A stretch of DNA of 64,000 nt from Labilithrix sp. (lineage in GTDB: Bacteria > Myxococcota_A > Polyangia > Polyangiales > Polyangiaceae): contig JAHBWC010000006.1 in assembly GCA_019637225.1 (NCBI GenBank), positions 62,001 through 126,000 on the forward strand, in the 5' to 3' direction. Positions within the stretch are counted from its first letter, which is position 1. Every line of letters begins with the position of its first letter. Positions 29,535 to 38,494 of this stretch are shown here, piece after piece. A program made the position numbers and the translations under genes. A model generated the notes under the pieces. The model worked only from the letters and a program-made list of their open reading frames with translations, was not told where the DNA came from and did not search any database.

Positions 29535-31433
29535 TCACCGGGTCCGGAACTCGGGATACGAGGGGATCTCGCCGAGCAGGAAGCGACCGAAGAGCCGCGC
29601 CTGAACCTCGATGACACGCCGGTAGCTCACGCGGTATCCGAAGACGGGATGTGTGACGAGCTGGTCCATGCGCCGCTCGTAGGCGAGCAGGAAGCGACGA
29701 CGCCCCGCGGGGCGGAGAGCAACGCCCGTCGAATGGGATACGAAGTCCGAGGGGCCGACGACGCCGTTGTTGATCGCCGAGATGACGATCGAGTCGGCCA
29801 CGATCGGACGAAACTCCTCCATCAGATCGAGCGCGAGCGCGGGGCGACCGAAGCGAGGCTGATGGTAGAAGCCGAGGAGCGGGTCGAGGCCCGCAGAGGC
29901 GGCCACGTGGGCGAGCTCCTTCGTGAGGAGCGCGTACGCGAGCGAGAGCAGCGCGTTCACGGGGTCCTTCGGCGGCCTGCGATTGCGGCCGTCGAGGTCG
30001 AATGCCTCCGCGGCGTCGCCCTTCAGCATTCCAGAGAACGCCGAGAAGTAGCTTCGCGCGGCGGTCCCCTCGATGCCGAGGAGTGAGGCGAGCGACTCGG
30101 CGCGCTCGGTCTTCTTGGCGAACTGCTCGAGCTCGAACAGCGTCACCTCCGGCGCTGCCGCGTGATTCCGGCGGAGCAGTGTCCTCGAGTTGCGAATCTT
30201 CGACGCCACGACGCCGCGGGCGAGGCGAAGGCAGGTCTCCGCGTCGGCCAGAGCGCGGTGCTGCGCCACGCGGAGCTCGACGTTCTTGGATTCGACGCCA
30301 GTGGCGCGGCCGTAGAACCACCCTCCGGTGCTGAGAAGGGACACCGAGATCCCTCGTTCGAGCGTCGCGCGCAGAGCTTGTGTCGTGATCTGCACGTTCC
30401 CGAAGATGCTCACCTGCGAGACGTTGGGGAGCCGAGCGCGCGTATCGCCCTTTTTGCCGCGGACGATCAACTCCTCTCCCGAAATCGAGATCCGTGCGCC
30501 TTGCTCCTGGACATACAGTGGGAGCTCGTCGTCGCGCGCGGGTTGGAGCCTCCGCAGTGCGACCTCTGGTTCGTCGTCGGCGTCCTCACCGGTCGCGTCG
30601 ACCGGCCAGAACGCGTCCATTGCCTCGGGATGCTCTCCGGTGTCCGTCGGTGCTTCCGGCGCCAGCCCACGCAACAAGTTGGTCTCGTCCGGGAGACAGA
30701 TGCCGACGAGCGACCAACCTTCGCACTTGCGACTGTCGACGAGCGGCGGCGGTATCTCGCCGGCTGCCGCCAACTCGCGCGCGCGCCGCGCCGCCTCGCG
30801 TGTCGTCTCGACGAGCGCGTCGTCGATCTCGATGTGCACGCGCCGCCGGGTACGGGCGAAATAGATCTCCCCGTAATCGCAGGTGTAGCCGTGCTCTCGG
30901 AGGAGGAGCACCTGCGTGCAGAGCTGCGCTCGCTCCGGGAGATACGCTCCTTCGGGGACGTCTGGGGCAGCGCCTCGCTTGTACTCGATAGGAACGACCG
31001 TGCCCGACGCCGTACCCTCCACGACGTCGATCTTGGCGGTCATCCCGAGCGCCTCCGACGACAACCAGAGCGACCGAGCTTGGTAGGGCGGAGGCTCGGG
31101 CTCGTCGTCGTCCTCGTCGTCGTCCTCGTCGTCGTCCCTTCGCGCGCTCGATTTACCGGTCGCTGCGGCGGGCTCCGGCACGGGGGGAAGCTCGCCTCCC
31201 GCGATGTCGGCGCGAGCATGTACAGCGCGGCCGTCGACCGTGAAGGCGTTGTCCGCGAACTCGCCTTGCGCCCACTCGAGGTACATCAGCCGCTCGCAGT
31301 AGAGCGCCTCGTTGATCATCCGTGCCGGCACCAGCTCCGGCGGTTCGGTCGCCAGGGGCAACCGCCGCGGGAGCGGCTTCGCGCGGAGCGATGGCGGCGG
31401 CGCGTCCTCGTCGTGCGCCGGGGCGTCAGGCAC
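29535..31433 (-). CDS. cas4-cas1: Cas4-Cas1 fusion, adaptation nuclease-integrase
   Basis: 632 residues. The N-terminal Cas4 part (about 30-250) has an iron-sulphur Cys at 46 (ALYCERLMY), a RecB-type active site (KID about 134-136, IEYKRG with E150 and K152), and C237 and C246. The position where family members normally have the middle Cys of C-x2-C-x5-C is Trp240. An acidic run (DDDEDDDEDDD, about 100-110) interrupts Cas4. The Cas1 part (about 305-632) has Glu455 (GIEGTAARSYF), His524 (GFYHQPR) and Asp536 (ALDLMEEFRP), the catalytic triad. Cas4 trims prespacers and selects the PAM; Cas1 integrates them. The fusion is characteristic of I-G. The start lies 60 bp after the cas8g stop. Confidence 0.95.
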   Translation of the reverse strand: MPDAPAHDEDAPPPSLRAKPLPRRLPLATEPPELVPARMINEALYCERLMYLEWAQGEFADNAFTVDGRAVHARADIAGGELPPVPEPAAATGKSSARRDDDEDDDEDDDEPEPPPYQARSLWLSSEALGMTAKIDVVEGTASGTVVPIEYKRGAAPDVPEGAYLPERAQLCTQVLLLREHGYTCDYGEIYFARTRRRVHIEIDDALVETTREAARRARELAAAGEIPPPLVDSRKCEGWSLVGICLPDETNLLRGLAPEAPTDTGEHPEAMDAFWPVDATGEDADDEPEVALRRLQPARDDELPLYVQEQGARISISGEELIVRGKKGDTRARLPNVSQVSIFGNVQITTQALRATLERGISVSLLSTGGWFYGRATGVESKNVELRVAQHRALADAETCLRLARGVVASKIRNSRTLLRRNHAAAPEVTLFELEQFAKKTERAESLASLLGIEGTAARSYFSAFSGMLKGDAAEAFDLDGRNRRPPKDPVNALLSLAYALLTKELAHVAASAGLDPLLGFYHQPRFGRPALALDLMEEFRPIVADSIVISAINNGVVGPSDFVSHSTGVALRPAGRRRFLLAYERRMDQLVTHPVFGYRVSYRRVIEVQARLFGRFLLGEIPSYPEFRTR

Positions 31434-31493
31434 CGCTACCTCCGCGGACGCGGTGCGCTTCCAGCGTTCGCTGCCTGGAGCTCGAGCGGCGGG

Positions 31494-32417
31494 TCATGGC
31501 GTTGCCCGCTTCGCGACGCTCGCAGGGGAGAAGCTCCCATAGCCGCCTTGGTCGCTTCGGCCGATCGACGATTCGAAGACAACCGATATCCCGCGCGCCC
31601 GGAGGACTCGGGGCTCGACCTCGAAGAGCTCGGCCGACGTTACGAGGGACTGGACCACGCTGCGCTCGAGGGCGCCGGACCAGATCGGCCACCGGAAGAA
31701 CCCGGTCTTCCAGCCGCCTCTGCATCCTGTGGTGACGATCTTGTCCTCGTCGGGCACCACGCGGATGAACGGGAGCCCTCGGAACGCGAGCCAGTCTGCG
31801 CCTGGTACGCCGAGCTTCTTCTCCTTCGACGGATCGCTCGCCCGGAGCGCGTAGTCGCGCGCCTGCGAGTTGTCCCACTGAAGAACGGGCAGGGGGCGCG
31901 CGTAACGCCATGTGCCGAAGAGCGCTTCTTCGAGATCCTCGCGTGTCGACCCTTCGCGAAGGGCAGTGACCATCGCGAGGAACTCCTGCTGCCCAGCGGT
32001 GAAGTGGAGGGCAGTGGGCTTCGTGTTGCCGTTGTTGTCCGTCGCGACGTCCGTGGCGAACGCGCCCGCATAAGACAAGCTGCGAGGCGACTCTAGCTGT
32101 GCGAGGTACTCGACGTACCTCTTCGGCAGAGGCTTGAGGTCGTGTGCCTCGGCGCCGCCCTCCTTCTTCTCGTAACGGAGGTTGAGCGCCGGTTCTTTGG
32201 CGAAATCCGCGAGGTCCTCGGCGAGCCGATCGAGCAGCGCTTCGCGATCAGGGCCGCCGATGAGGACCGGGCGGTACGTGCCCACGTTTTTCCAGGCGAT
32301 CTTCGGCGTCGGCCCCTCCGGCAGGGGCCGGTCCGCGAGAACGTTGAGCACCCCGAGCGCCGCCAGAAACGCGAGCGGGTTCTTTCCGTCGAGGCCGGTG
32401 AAGATGAGCTCGCTCAT
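31494..32417 (-). CDS. cas8g: short Cas8g-like protein of subtype I-G (GSU0052 family)
   Basis: 307 residues from ATG 32417, overlapping the cas3 stop as ATGA. The N-terminus (MSELIFTGLDGKNPLAFLAA) is typical of the small protein that follows cas3 in I-G/I-U operons, proposed as the Cas8-type large subunit or a Cas3 extension. Further conserved-looking blocks are SYAGAFATDV (about 115), FTAGQQEFLAMV (about 140), FGTWRYARPL (about 167) and a late WPIWSG. A role in PAM recognition or Cas3 recruitment within Cascade is family-level inference. It is far shorter than Csx17-type Cas8 proteins. Confidence 0.8.
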   Translation of the reverse strand: MSELIFTGLDGKNPLAFLAALGVLNVLADRPLPEGPTPKIAWKNVGTYRPVLIGGPDREALLDRLAEDLADFAKEPALNLRYEKKEGGAEAHDLKPLPKRYVEYLAQLESPRSLSYAGAFATDVATDNNGNTKPTALHFTAGQQEFLAMVTALREGSTREDLEEALFGTWRYARPLPVLQWDNSQARDYALRASDPSKEKKLGVPGADWLAFRGLPFIRVVPDEDKIVTTGCRGGWKTGFFRWPIWSGALERSVVQSLVTSAELFEVEPRVLRARGISVVFESSIGRSDQGGYGSFSPASVAKRATP

Positions 32418-35400
32418 GGGGTCTCCTGGACGCGCTCGGTGGCCGCCTCGGCTTTGGTGTTCAGCTTGCTCGCTGCGCTATTCACGCTCTTCGCCATCTC
32501 CGCAAACGCGCGGCTCTGCTCGTATTCGCTGCGGCGATGATCGGCGAGACGAAGGATGGCTTCGAGCCACGCCAGACCGAACCACCCGTAGCGTTCGACG
32601 AGCGCCCAGAAGCGGGCCGAGATCCCGGAGTCGAGCGCCGCCAGCTCGTGCCGACTCGACACGAGGATTGACTTGCCGCCGGCTTCGAGGACGACGTCGA
32701 CCGGCGCTTCGTCCTCGATCACGGGAGCGAAGGGTCTGCACCAGCCGTGATGCGACGCGACGAGGTGGAGAACGAGATCCCGGTCCGATGCTTCGCTTAG
32801 CAGCAGGTCGGGCTCCTTCTCGAGGAGTGAAACCGACGCGAGCTCGTGGCGCGCGCCGGCAGGGTAGCCGGATCGCTCACGCGCCCGGCGACGCGCGGCG
32901 CGATCGTTGATGACCATTCTGCTCTTCGCCAGCGGCTCGGTCGCGACATCGGCGAGCGCGCTGCCGCCACGCAGCAGGCGCTGGAGGCGAGGATCGACCT
33001 TCCCGGCGTCGTGCCACCGGGCCGCGAGCTCGATGTCGCGTACTATCGCCGCCGGGATCCCGCAGCGACGGGCGAAGTCCTCGGCGTACGACTTGACGCC
33101 CTTCATGTGCTCGTCGAGCAAGACCTCGACTCCGGTGTACGAGCCGCCATCCCCTTCGGTCGAGGCGTCGTGCCCTCTCCGCTTCTCGCGCACGTTTCCG
33201 ACGAGCGCGTAGTAAGCGGCCATGGGCGAGTCCGTTGCGAGATCAGCCGCGGCGATTGGGACGAGCTTTCGAGAGCGCTTCGTGCGGATGAGCGCACCCA
33301 CCACCTCGATCTCCCAGGTGCTCAGGCTCTTCGCCGCCGGCGCGTTCTCGCCGATGAGCGAGGCGAGCCAGGCGTCGAGCTCGTCGACGGGGATATCGGC
33401 TGTCTCGTCGACTGGCGGAGTCGGCGGAGCCTCGAGTCCGCGCGATGTCCAGCGGTCCGCCAGGAGGCGGAGGAGCGGCTTTCCCGTCTGGGTCCAGCGC
33501 GCGCGATCTCCCAGATCGATGACGTGCTCGCGGGACGATGGGCTCCAGGTGCCGTAAGCGATCCCGCCGTAGGCGCTCGGGACGACGATCGTCATTCCGG
33601 GGCGGAGCCCGTCAGCGCGGATCGCCGCACTCTTCTCGGATCCGCGCCAGACCAATGCCCCGAGCTCGCCCTCGACCGTCTCTCTGTCTTCGCCTCTGTC
33701 GGTACCGCCTTCGACGTCGGAGACATCGATCGTCGACGCGCTCGACGTGCGGGCGAGCCACGCTCGTGCAGCGGCAAAGGGGATCGCGAGCGCTTCGAGG
33801 CCGCTCGGCGGACAGACCTCTACTCGATCGACGAGCGCATCGAGCGCATCGTCGGTGGATCTTGACCTCGGCCCGCGCTCGGGATCGCATGCGCGTGCCA
33901 GGAGGTCGGCCGAGATGTCCGCGCGCCACACGATCTGAACATCCGCTTCGCGCACCTGGTCGACGCCGTGCAACCACAACGCGACGTCGGGATCCGTTCG
34001 CGGCGGTGGCTGCGTCTGGACCCAGGCGTCGAGGTGGCTCGGGAGCAGAACGGGAGCGCGCGATTTCGGAGGAAGCATCGACGCGAGCTCCGCGAGTCGC
34101 TCGCGCTTCTCCTGCTCGTCGACGCCATCAAAGGGCGGGAGCTCGCGAGCGAGCGCGTGGATACCGAAGTCGCGGGGCGCTCGCCTGAGCCAGAGCCAGG
34201 TATTCGAGAGTGCTTGGCCGTAGACCGGGTCGGGCTCGTCCTTCGAGACGGCGTCGGAGCGGACGAGGATCGTGCCTCGCGCATCCTCGATGTCGCCGAG
34301 ACGGTTCAAGCGCCCGAAGCGCTGGCGGAGCGCGTCGAAGGAGGCGCACTCCGTGACGAGCGCGTCGAAGTCGAAGTCGGCGCCTGCTTCGATGCACTGC
34401 GTGGACACCACGACGAGGGGGGGCGTGCTCGGGTCGCGCTTGCGGCCAGAAGAGATGAGCGGCGAGAGTTGTCGGTCGAGGTCGTCGCGATCGAGCGGAC
34501 GCATCCGCCCCGTCACGAGATGCACCTGCGCGTCTCCGTATCGGGCCTTCACCAGAGCGAAGACGGCGATCGCCGTGGCGACACGGTTTACGACGACGCC
34601 GACGGCGCGCCCAGGAGTTGCGTAGCGTGTCACCTCAGCTGCGATCTGCTCGGCGAATGCGGTTCGCTTGGTCTCCTCCCGGCCGCTGACCTTCACCTCG
34701 CGGCACTCGACCGGCTTCGCCGCGTCGAGCCGCTGTGCGAGCGCCGCGTTGGCCAGATCGGTGTCGTCGAGCTGGAAGCGAGGGACGTCCTCGCGCGGTG
34801 TCGCCGACATCGGAACGAACTGCCATCGATCAGGAAGGCCGCCGCTCGCCGAATGGCGCCGCTTGGCCAGCGCCTCGAGCGTCTCCAGGAACGGCTGGGA
34901 CAGGTGCACCTCATCCAGCAGGATCAGGGTGTCGTTGCCGAGGAGTCCCGCGTGGATCGGCTTCATCCCGTCGCTGATGCCGTAACCGCGGAACAGCAAT
35001 CGAGAGCCGACCTGATCCACCGTCGACACCGCGACGACCGGCTGATCCGGACGCGCTGCCCACTCGTCGTCGCGAGGCATGCCTCCACGCAGCTGGGCGC
35101 AATGGATCGGCATATCGGTCCCGCTCAAGAGGCACAAGCGATCCCTTACGGTGCGCAGGATGCCGCTCTCCGCGGCGATCAGCTTCTTCGCGATCGTCTC
35201 CGCGCGCGCGTGTGCCTGATCGACGACTGTCCGCCGATCGACGACGAGAACGATCCGGCGTGGCGCCTTTCTCTCGGCTGCGGGAGCCGCGGCGTCGAGC
35301 GCGAGATGGAAGAGCGCGACGTCGATCGCCGCGGTCTTTCCGGAGCCGGTCGGAAGGTCGAGCATCGATGGCCATCGTCCGTCGCGCGCCACCTGGCGAA

Positions 35401-35515
35401 GCAGGCGTTCCTGCCACGGGAACGGCCGGACCTTCCGGCTTCGCTCCAGATCCTCAGGCTTGGTGTGAACGGCTTCGAAGTACTCGGAGAAGTGTTCCGG
35501 TGTGAGATCAGCCAT
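32414..35515 (-). CDS. cas3: Cas3 helicase-nuclease, I-G type with C-terminal HD domain
   Basis: 1033 residues from ATG 35515, which overlaps the end of csb2 by eight bases. The frame stays open further upstream, but only this start fits the family N-terminus. The helicase comes first: Walker A LPTGSGKT (about 54-61), DEVH box (201-204) and a later motif V/VI block (STQCIEAGADFDFDA, then QRFGRLNRLG). The HD nuclease is at the C-terminus (about 830-1000): EHMKGVKSYAEDF, ARWHDAGKVDP, and later HE and SHH motifs. Helicase-HD order is the reverse of most type I Cas3 proteins and is diagnostic of I-G. It degrades DNA bound by Cascade. Confidence 0.96.
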   Translation of the reverse strand: MADLTPEHFSEYFEAVHTKPEDLERSRKVRPFPWQERLLRQVARDGRWPSMLDLPTGSGKTAAIDVALFHLALDAAAPAAERKAPRRIVLVVDRRTVVDQAHARAETIAKKLIAAESGILRTVRDRLCLLSGTDMPIHCAQLRGGMPRDDEWAARPDQPVVAVSTVDQVGSRLLFRGYGISDGMKPIHAGLLGNDTLILLDEVHLSQPFLETLEALAKRRHSASGGLPDRWQFVPMSATPREDVPRFQLDDTDLANAALAQRLDAAKPVECREVKVSGREETKRTAFAEQIAAEVTRYATPGRAVGVVVNRVATAIAVFALVKARYGDAQVHLVTGRMRPLDRDDLDRQLSPLISSGRKRDPSTPPLVVVSTQCIEAGADFDFDALVTECASFDALRQRFGRLNRLGDIEDARGTILVRSDAVSKDEPDPVYGQALSNTWLWLRRAPRDFGIHALARELPPFDGVDEQEKRERLAELASMLPPKSRAPVLLPSHLDAWVQTQPPPRTDPDVALWLHGVDQVREADVQIVWRADISADLLARACDPERGPRSRSTDDALDALVDRVEVCPPSGLEALAIPFAAARAWLARTSSASTIDVSDVEGGTDRGEDRETVEGELGALVWRGSEKSAAIRADGLRPGMTIVVPSAYGGIAYGTWSPSSREHVIDLGDRARWTQTGKPLLRLLADRWTSRGLEAPPTPPVDETADIPVDELDAWLASLIGENAPAAKSLSTWEIEVVGALIRTKRSRKLVPIAAADLATDSPMAAYYALVGNVREKRRGHDASTEGDGGSYTGVEVLLDEHMKGVKSYAEDFARRCGIPAAIVRDIELAARWHDAGKVDPRLQRLLRGGSALADVATEPLAKSRMVINDRAARRRARERSGYPAGARHELASVSLLEKEPDLLLSEASDRDLVLHLVASHHGWCRPFAPVIEDEAPVDVVLEAGGKSILVSSRHELAALDSGISARFWALVERYGWFGLAWLEAILRLADHRRSEYEQSRAFAEMAKSVNSAASKLNTKAEAATERVQETP

Positions 35516-37214
35516 GGTCCCTCGAAGGGCGAAACAGTCCGAGGCCGAGGTAGCGGCCCGAGCCGAGCAGGATGGGACCTTCGACAGGGCTATCGAAGGT
35601 GAGCGTCGCGTGAAGGAGCACACGCTGGATCGGGGGCTTCCCCGTCGCGTAGGGCGAGAATTGGCGGGTCTTGTCTCCACCCGCGAGAGGCGCCGACGCC
35701 ATCGCGGTCACGAGCGCGGGGCGTGGGAGGCCGATGTGCTGGCAGGCCGTCGCGATCGTCTCCTCGGCTTCCTCGTACGCGCGAGCCTGTTTTCGCGGGT
35801 CGGGGCTCCGCAGATCTCCAGGGTTGCGGTCCAAGGCAACCGGCGTCGCGCTCGACCAACGGCGTGAGCGCTTGCACCACGTCCTCGGCAGAAGCGTCGC
35901 ATTCGAGGCTTCGTCTTCGAGCACCGCGAGGTGCAGGATGCCAGCTCGCCCGAGGTGGACGGGCAGCCGTTGGGCATCGGCGTCCTCTCTACGCTCGAGA
36001 CCGCGTCGCCAAGAGTCGACAGCGCGGTAGATCGCGTGCCGCTCGTCACGCGAAGCGTCGCTCGGGACGACGAGAGCGACGCCGAGGATCGATCCGTCGG
36101 CGCGCTCGTGTCCGACGAACGGCAGTGGGACGATCGCGAGGTGGGCGCGCTCACTTCGCTCACCCGGCGCGCGGTGTCCCGACAGCACCTCGGGTGCGTT
36201 CGCTCCGAAGCTCTTCAGGAGCGCCGAACGAAGGCTGCGCGCGATGTCGACGACACGTGTCGACGGCAGGCGCGGCGACGGATAGCGCGGTTCGTTGACA
36301 CGACCTAGGACGATCCAGTCCTGCCCAAATGCCGTCGTCGGTGCGCGCTCGTCGTGGGTAGTCGCAGGTCGGACGTAGCGCTGAAACGACGCGGGCATCA
36401 CGCGGCCGGGGACGTCGGCTTGTCGTTCGAACGTCGCGTCGAGCGCCGCGAGCTGGCCGGATTCGACGACGCGAAGCGTGGCTTCGTCTTCGGGCTCTCG
36501 GAGCTCGCCAGTCTCGTCCGGGATCCACCGTGGAGACTCGGCCGCGACGGCGTCCAGCTTCACGCGCACCGCGACGAGCGAGGACGAATGCCCAAGCCTC
36601 ACGACCCGTGCAGCGAGCGCGTCGAGGAGCGCCCGCTGCTCTTCCGACGGCGCGGCCTTCGGCCACGCGAAGACGATCCGCGGATCGCTCGGCGTGACCG
36701 ACGGGAACGTGCGCGGCTGCCGCGTTCGACGATCAGGCAGCAGGGAAGCGGCGCGATGCGGGCCATCCTTGCCTTCCTTGCCGGCAGCGACAGGCTCGAT
36801 CGCTCGCTTCAACGCGTCGGAGAAGCGCGTCTCCGCCTTCGCCAGCTTCTTCTCGAGGGTCGCGATGCCCTTGGCTCCGGATGCTCGCGCAGCAGCGAGC
36901 GCGTCGCGTGCGTCGTCGACCGACTTTGCCTCGTCATCGAGCGACGCGACGACGCTGGTGTCGTTCACCGGAACGAACACGGTCGCGATGTCCCGCTGCG
37001 AGGCTTCACTCGCGAGCACGTCGGGTGCACCGAGCGCTTCCAGCCACTCGAGCGCGGCCCGCTCGGTTGCCGAGCGCTCGAGCGCTTCGAAATGTGTCGC
37101 GGCGAGCGCCGAGAAGAGCCTCGCGGGATGCGGCGGCCACTCGGCGCGTCCGCGATCGTCGAACGCCGTGGCGACGTAGCGACCCGTGAGCAGCGCGACC
37201 TCGAGCGCCAGCAT
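35508..37214 (-). CDS. csb2: Csb2, Cas5-Cas6 fusion (GSU0054 family)
   Basis: 568 residues from ATG 37214, overlapping the csb1 stop as ATGA. The N-terminus (EVALLTGRYVATAFDDRG then EWPPHPARLFSAL) is the Cas5-like part. The C-terminus ends with the glycine-rich strand GSGRYLGLGLFRP of RAMP/Cas6 proteins. In I-G this protein is taken to cut pre-crRNA and stay on the crRNA 5' handle. No other Cas6 is present in the operon, so it is the only processing candidate for the long array. The middle (about 90-170) is Ala/Lys-rich and helical. Confidence 0.93.
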   Translation of the reverse strand: MLALEVALLTGRYVATAFDDRGRAEWPPHPARLFSALAATHFEALERSATERAALEWLEALGAPDVLASEASQRDIATVFVPVNDTSVVASLDDEAKSVDDARDALAAARASGAKGIATLEKKLAKAETRFSDALKRAIEPVAAGKEGKDGPHRAASLLPDRRTRQPRTFPSVTPSDPRIVFAWPKAAPSEEQRALLDALAARVVRLGHSSSLVAVRVKLDAVAAESPRWIPDETGELREPEDEATLRVVESGQLAALDATFERQADVPGRVMPASFQRYVRPATTHDERAPTTAFGQDWIVLGRVNEPRYPSPRLPSTRVVDIARSLRSALLKSFGANAPEVLSGHRAPGERSERAHLAIVPLPFVGHERADGSILGVALVVPSDASRDERHAIYRAVDSWRRGLERREDADAQRLPVHLGRAGILHLAVLEDEASNATLLPRTWCKRSRRWSSATPVALDRNPGDLRSPDPRKQARAYEEAEETIATACQHIGLPRPALVTAMASAPLAGGDKTRQFSPYATGKPPIQRVLLHATLTFDSPVEGPILLGSGRYLGLGLFRPSRDHG

Positions 37215-38494
37215 CAGCTGTCCACCGGCTCGCCTTCGGAGGTCGCGGCGACCTCGCGACTCTTTCGGATCAGACCCGCGAGCTTCGGCGCGGGGACCAG
37301 CGTGATCGGTTTCGCGTCCCAGCCGAGCCCGTGCTGACGCGCCTTCGCCTCGGCGTCTGTCAGCAGCTTCGCCGCGTCGTCCTTGGTCAGCGAGAAGCGC
37401 GCCGGCTCACCGCCGTCGCGTCCGACCACCTCGAAGACCAGCGGCCCCATGGCCACGAGGATCGACCGCGAGCGGAGGTCGAAGTCGTTCTCGCGCTGGT
37501 AGACGATCGCGGTCAACGCAAGCGCTGCGAGCGCAGTGCGAGCAGCGGTCTCCGCGGCGTCACGGCTCTCGTTCGGGATGCGCTCGCCCGCGCAGCTCGT
37601 CTGGAAGCGCAGGCGCCGAAGTCCCGCGAGCGTGAGCACGGTCGTCTGCACGGCGTGACTCATCGTGACGCCGCCAGATTCGGACTCGATGCTGGGCGGA
37701 ATGTTGCCGTGGTTGATCGCCGATGGTGAGCCCTTTTTTCCGTCGCCACCGGTCGTCCGCGAGAACTCGACCGGCTTTCCGCCCTTGGTCTCTGCTTCCT
37801 TCGGATCTACGGTCCAGTCCTGATTCGGGTCCTTGTGCTTGAAGACTGGCCCCGCTTTCGTTTGGATGCCGGCGGGGTCGAGCCGGCTCGCCGTCTTCAC
37901 GCCGGCGGTGACGTCGATCCCGACGATCTCCGACACGAGGCAGCGTTGGAACTTCGATCCGAGGCCGCCCTTCGGTCCGGTACTGTCCCAGACGCCGAAG
38001 ACCAGCGCCGTCGGGCAGTACTTGAACATCGCGGTCGCGTACGTCGGCTTCGCGTCGGTGATGTCCTTGCCGACCTGCGTCTGGCGAAAGGGCACGCCGT
38101 CGAGGAGGCTGTCCCGCAGGAGGGCGTCCGCGATGCGATGAGGCGCATGAAGCGTGGTGATCTGCTCGAGGTCCTCGAGGCCGGCCTCCTTGGCGAAGTC
38201 GACCTGTACGACAGGGAGAGGGAGCTCGCTGCGCCGCCATCCCTCGGCGAGAGCCTCCTCGAAGCGGTTTGCCTGCGACGCGACCGAGTCGAGCAACACG
38301 GTCCGGACCTCGCGTCCGTCGACCCGGCGCGTCTCCATCGCGTACTTGGTCTCCGCGTTACGCTCTTTCACGTACGTCGGTGGGAAAATTTTGTCGTTCG
38401 GCCCACCGGCGGGCTCGAGCCGCGTGATCGTGCGAATCGCAGCAGCGCTTCCAGAGACAGCCTTGGTCAAATCGTCGAGCGTGAATGAACCCAT
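37214..38494 (-). CDS. csb1: Csb1, Cas7 backbone subunit (GSU0053 family)
   Basis: 426 residues from ATG 38494, chosen because GGAG lies six bases upstream. The open frame further upstream has no family resemblance. The N-terminus (GSFTLDDLTKAVSG) and internal blocks (DSVASQANRFEEAL, LHAPHRIADALLRDS, KYCPTALVFGVWDSTGPKG) fit the GSU0053/Csb1 family, the Cas7-type subunit that polymerises along the spacer part of the crRNA. It is the first gene of the cas operon, so the promoter should lie just above 38494. Five further genes follow with overlaps or short gaps. Confidence 0.94.
   Translation of the reverse strand: MGSFTLDDLTKAVSGSAAAIRTITRLEPAGGPNDKIFPPTYVKERNAETKYAMETRRVDGREVRTVLLDSVASQANRFEEALAEGWRRSELPLPVVQVDFAKEAGLEDLEQITTLHAPHRIADALLRDSLLDGVPFRQTQVGKDITDAKPTYATAMFKYCPTALVFGVWDSTGPKGGLGSKFQRCLVSEIVGIDVTAGVKTASRLDPAGIQTKAGPVFKHKDPNQDWTVDPKEAETKGGKPVEFSRTTGGDGKKGSPSAINHGNIPPSIESESGGVTMSHAVQTTVLTLAGLRRLRFQTSCAGERIPNESRDAAETAARTALAALALTAIVYQRENDFDLRSRSILVAMGPLVFEVVGRDGGEPARFSLTKDDAAKLLTDAEAKARQHGLGWDAKPITLVPAPKLAGLIRKSREVAATSEGEPVDS

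Noticed and set aside
33968-35602. A 544-residue plus-strand frame across cas3
   Set aside because: Shadow of cas3, whose helicase and HD motifs are clear on the minus strand.
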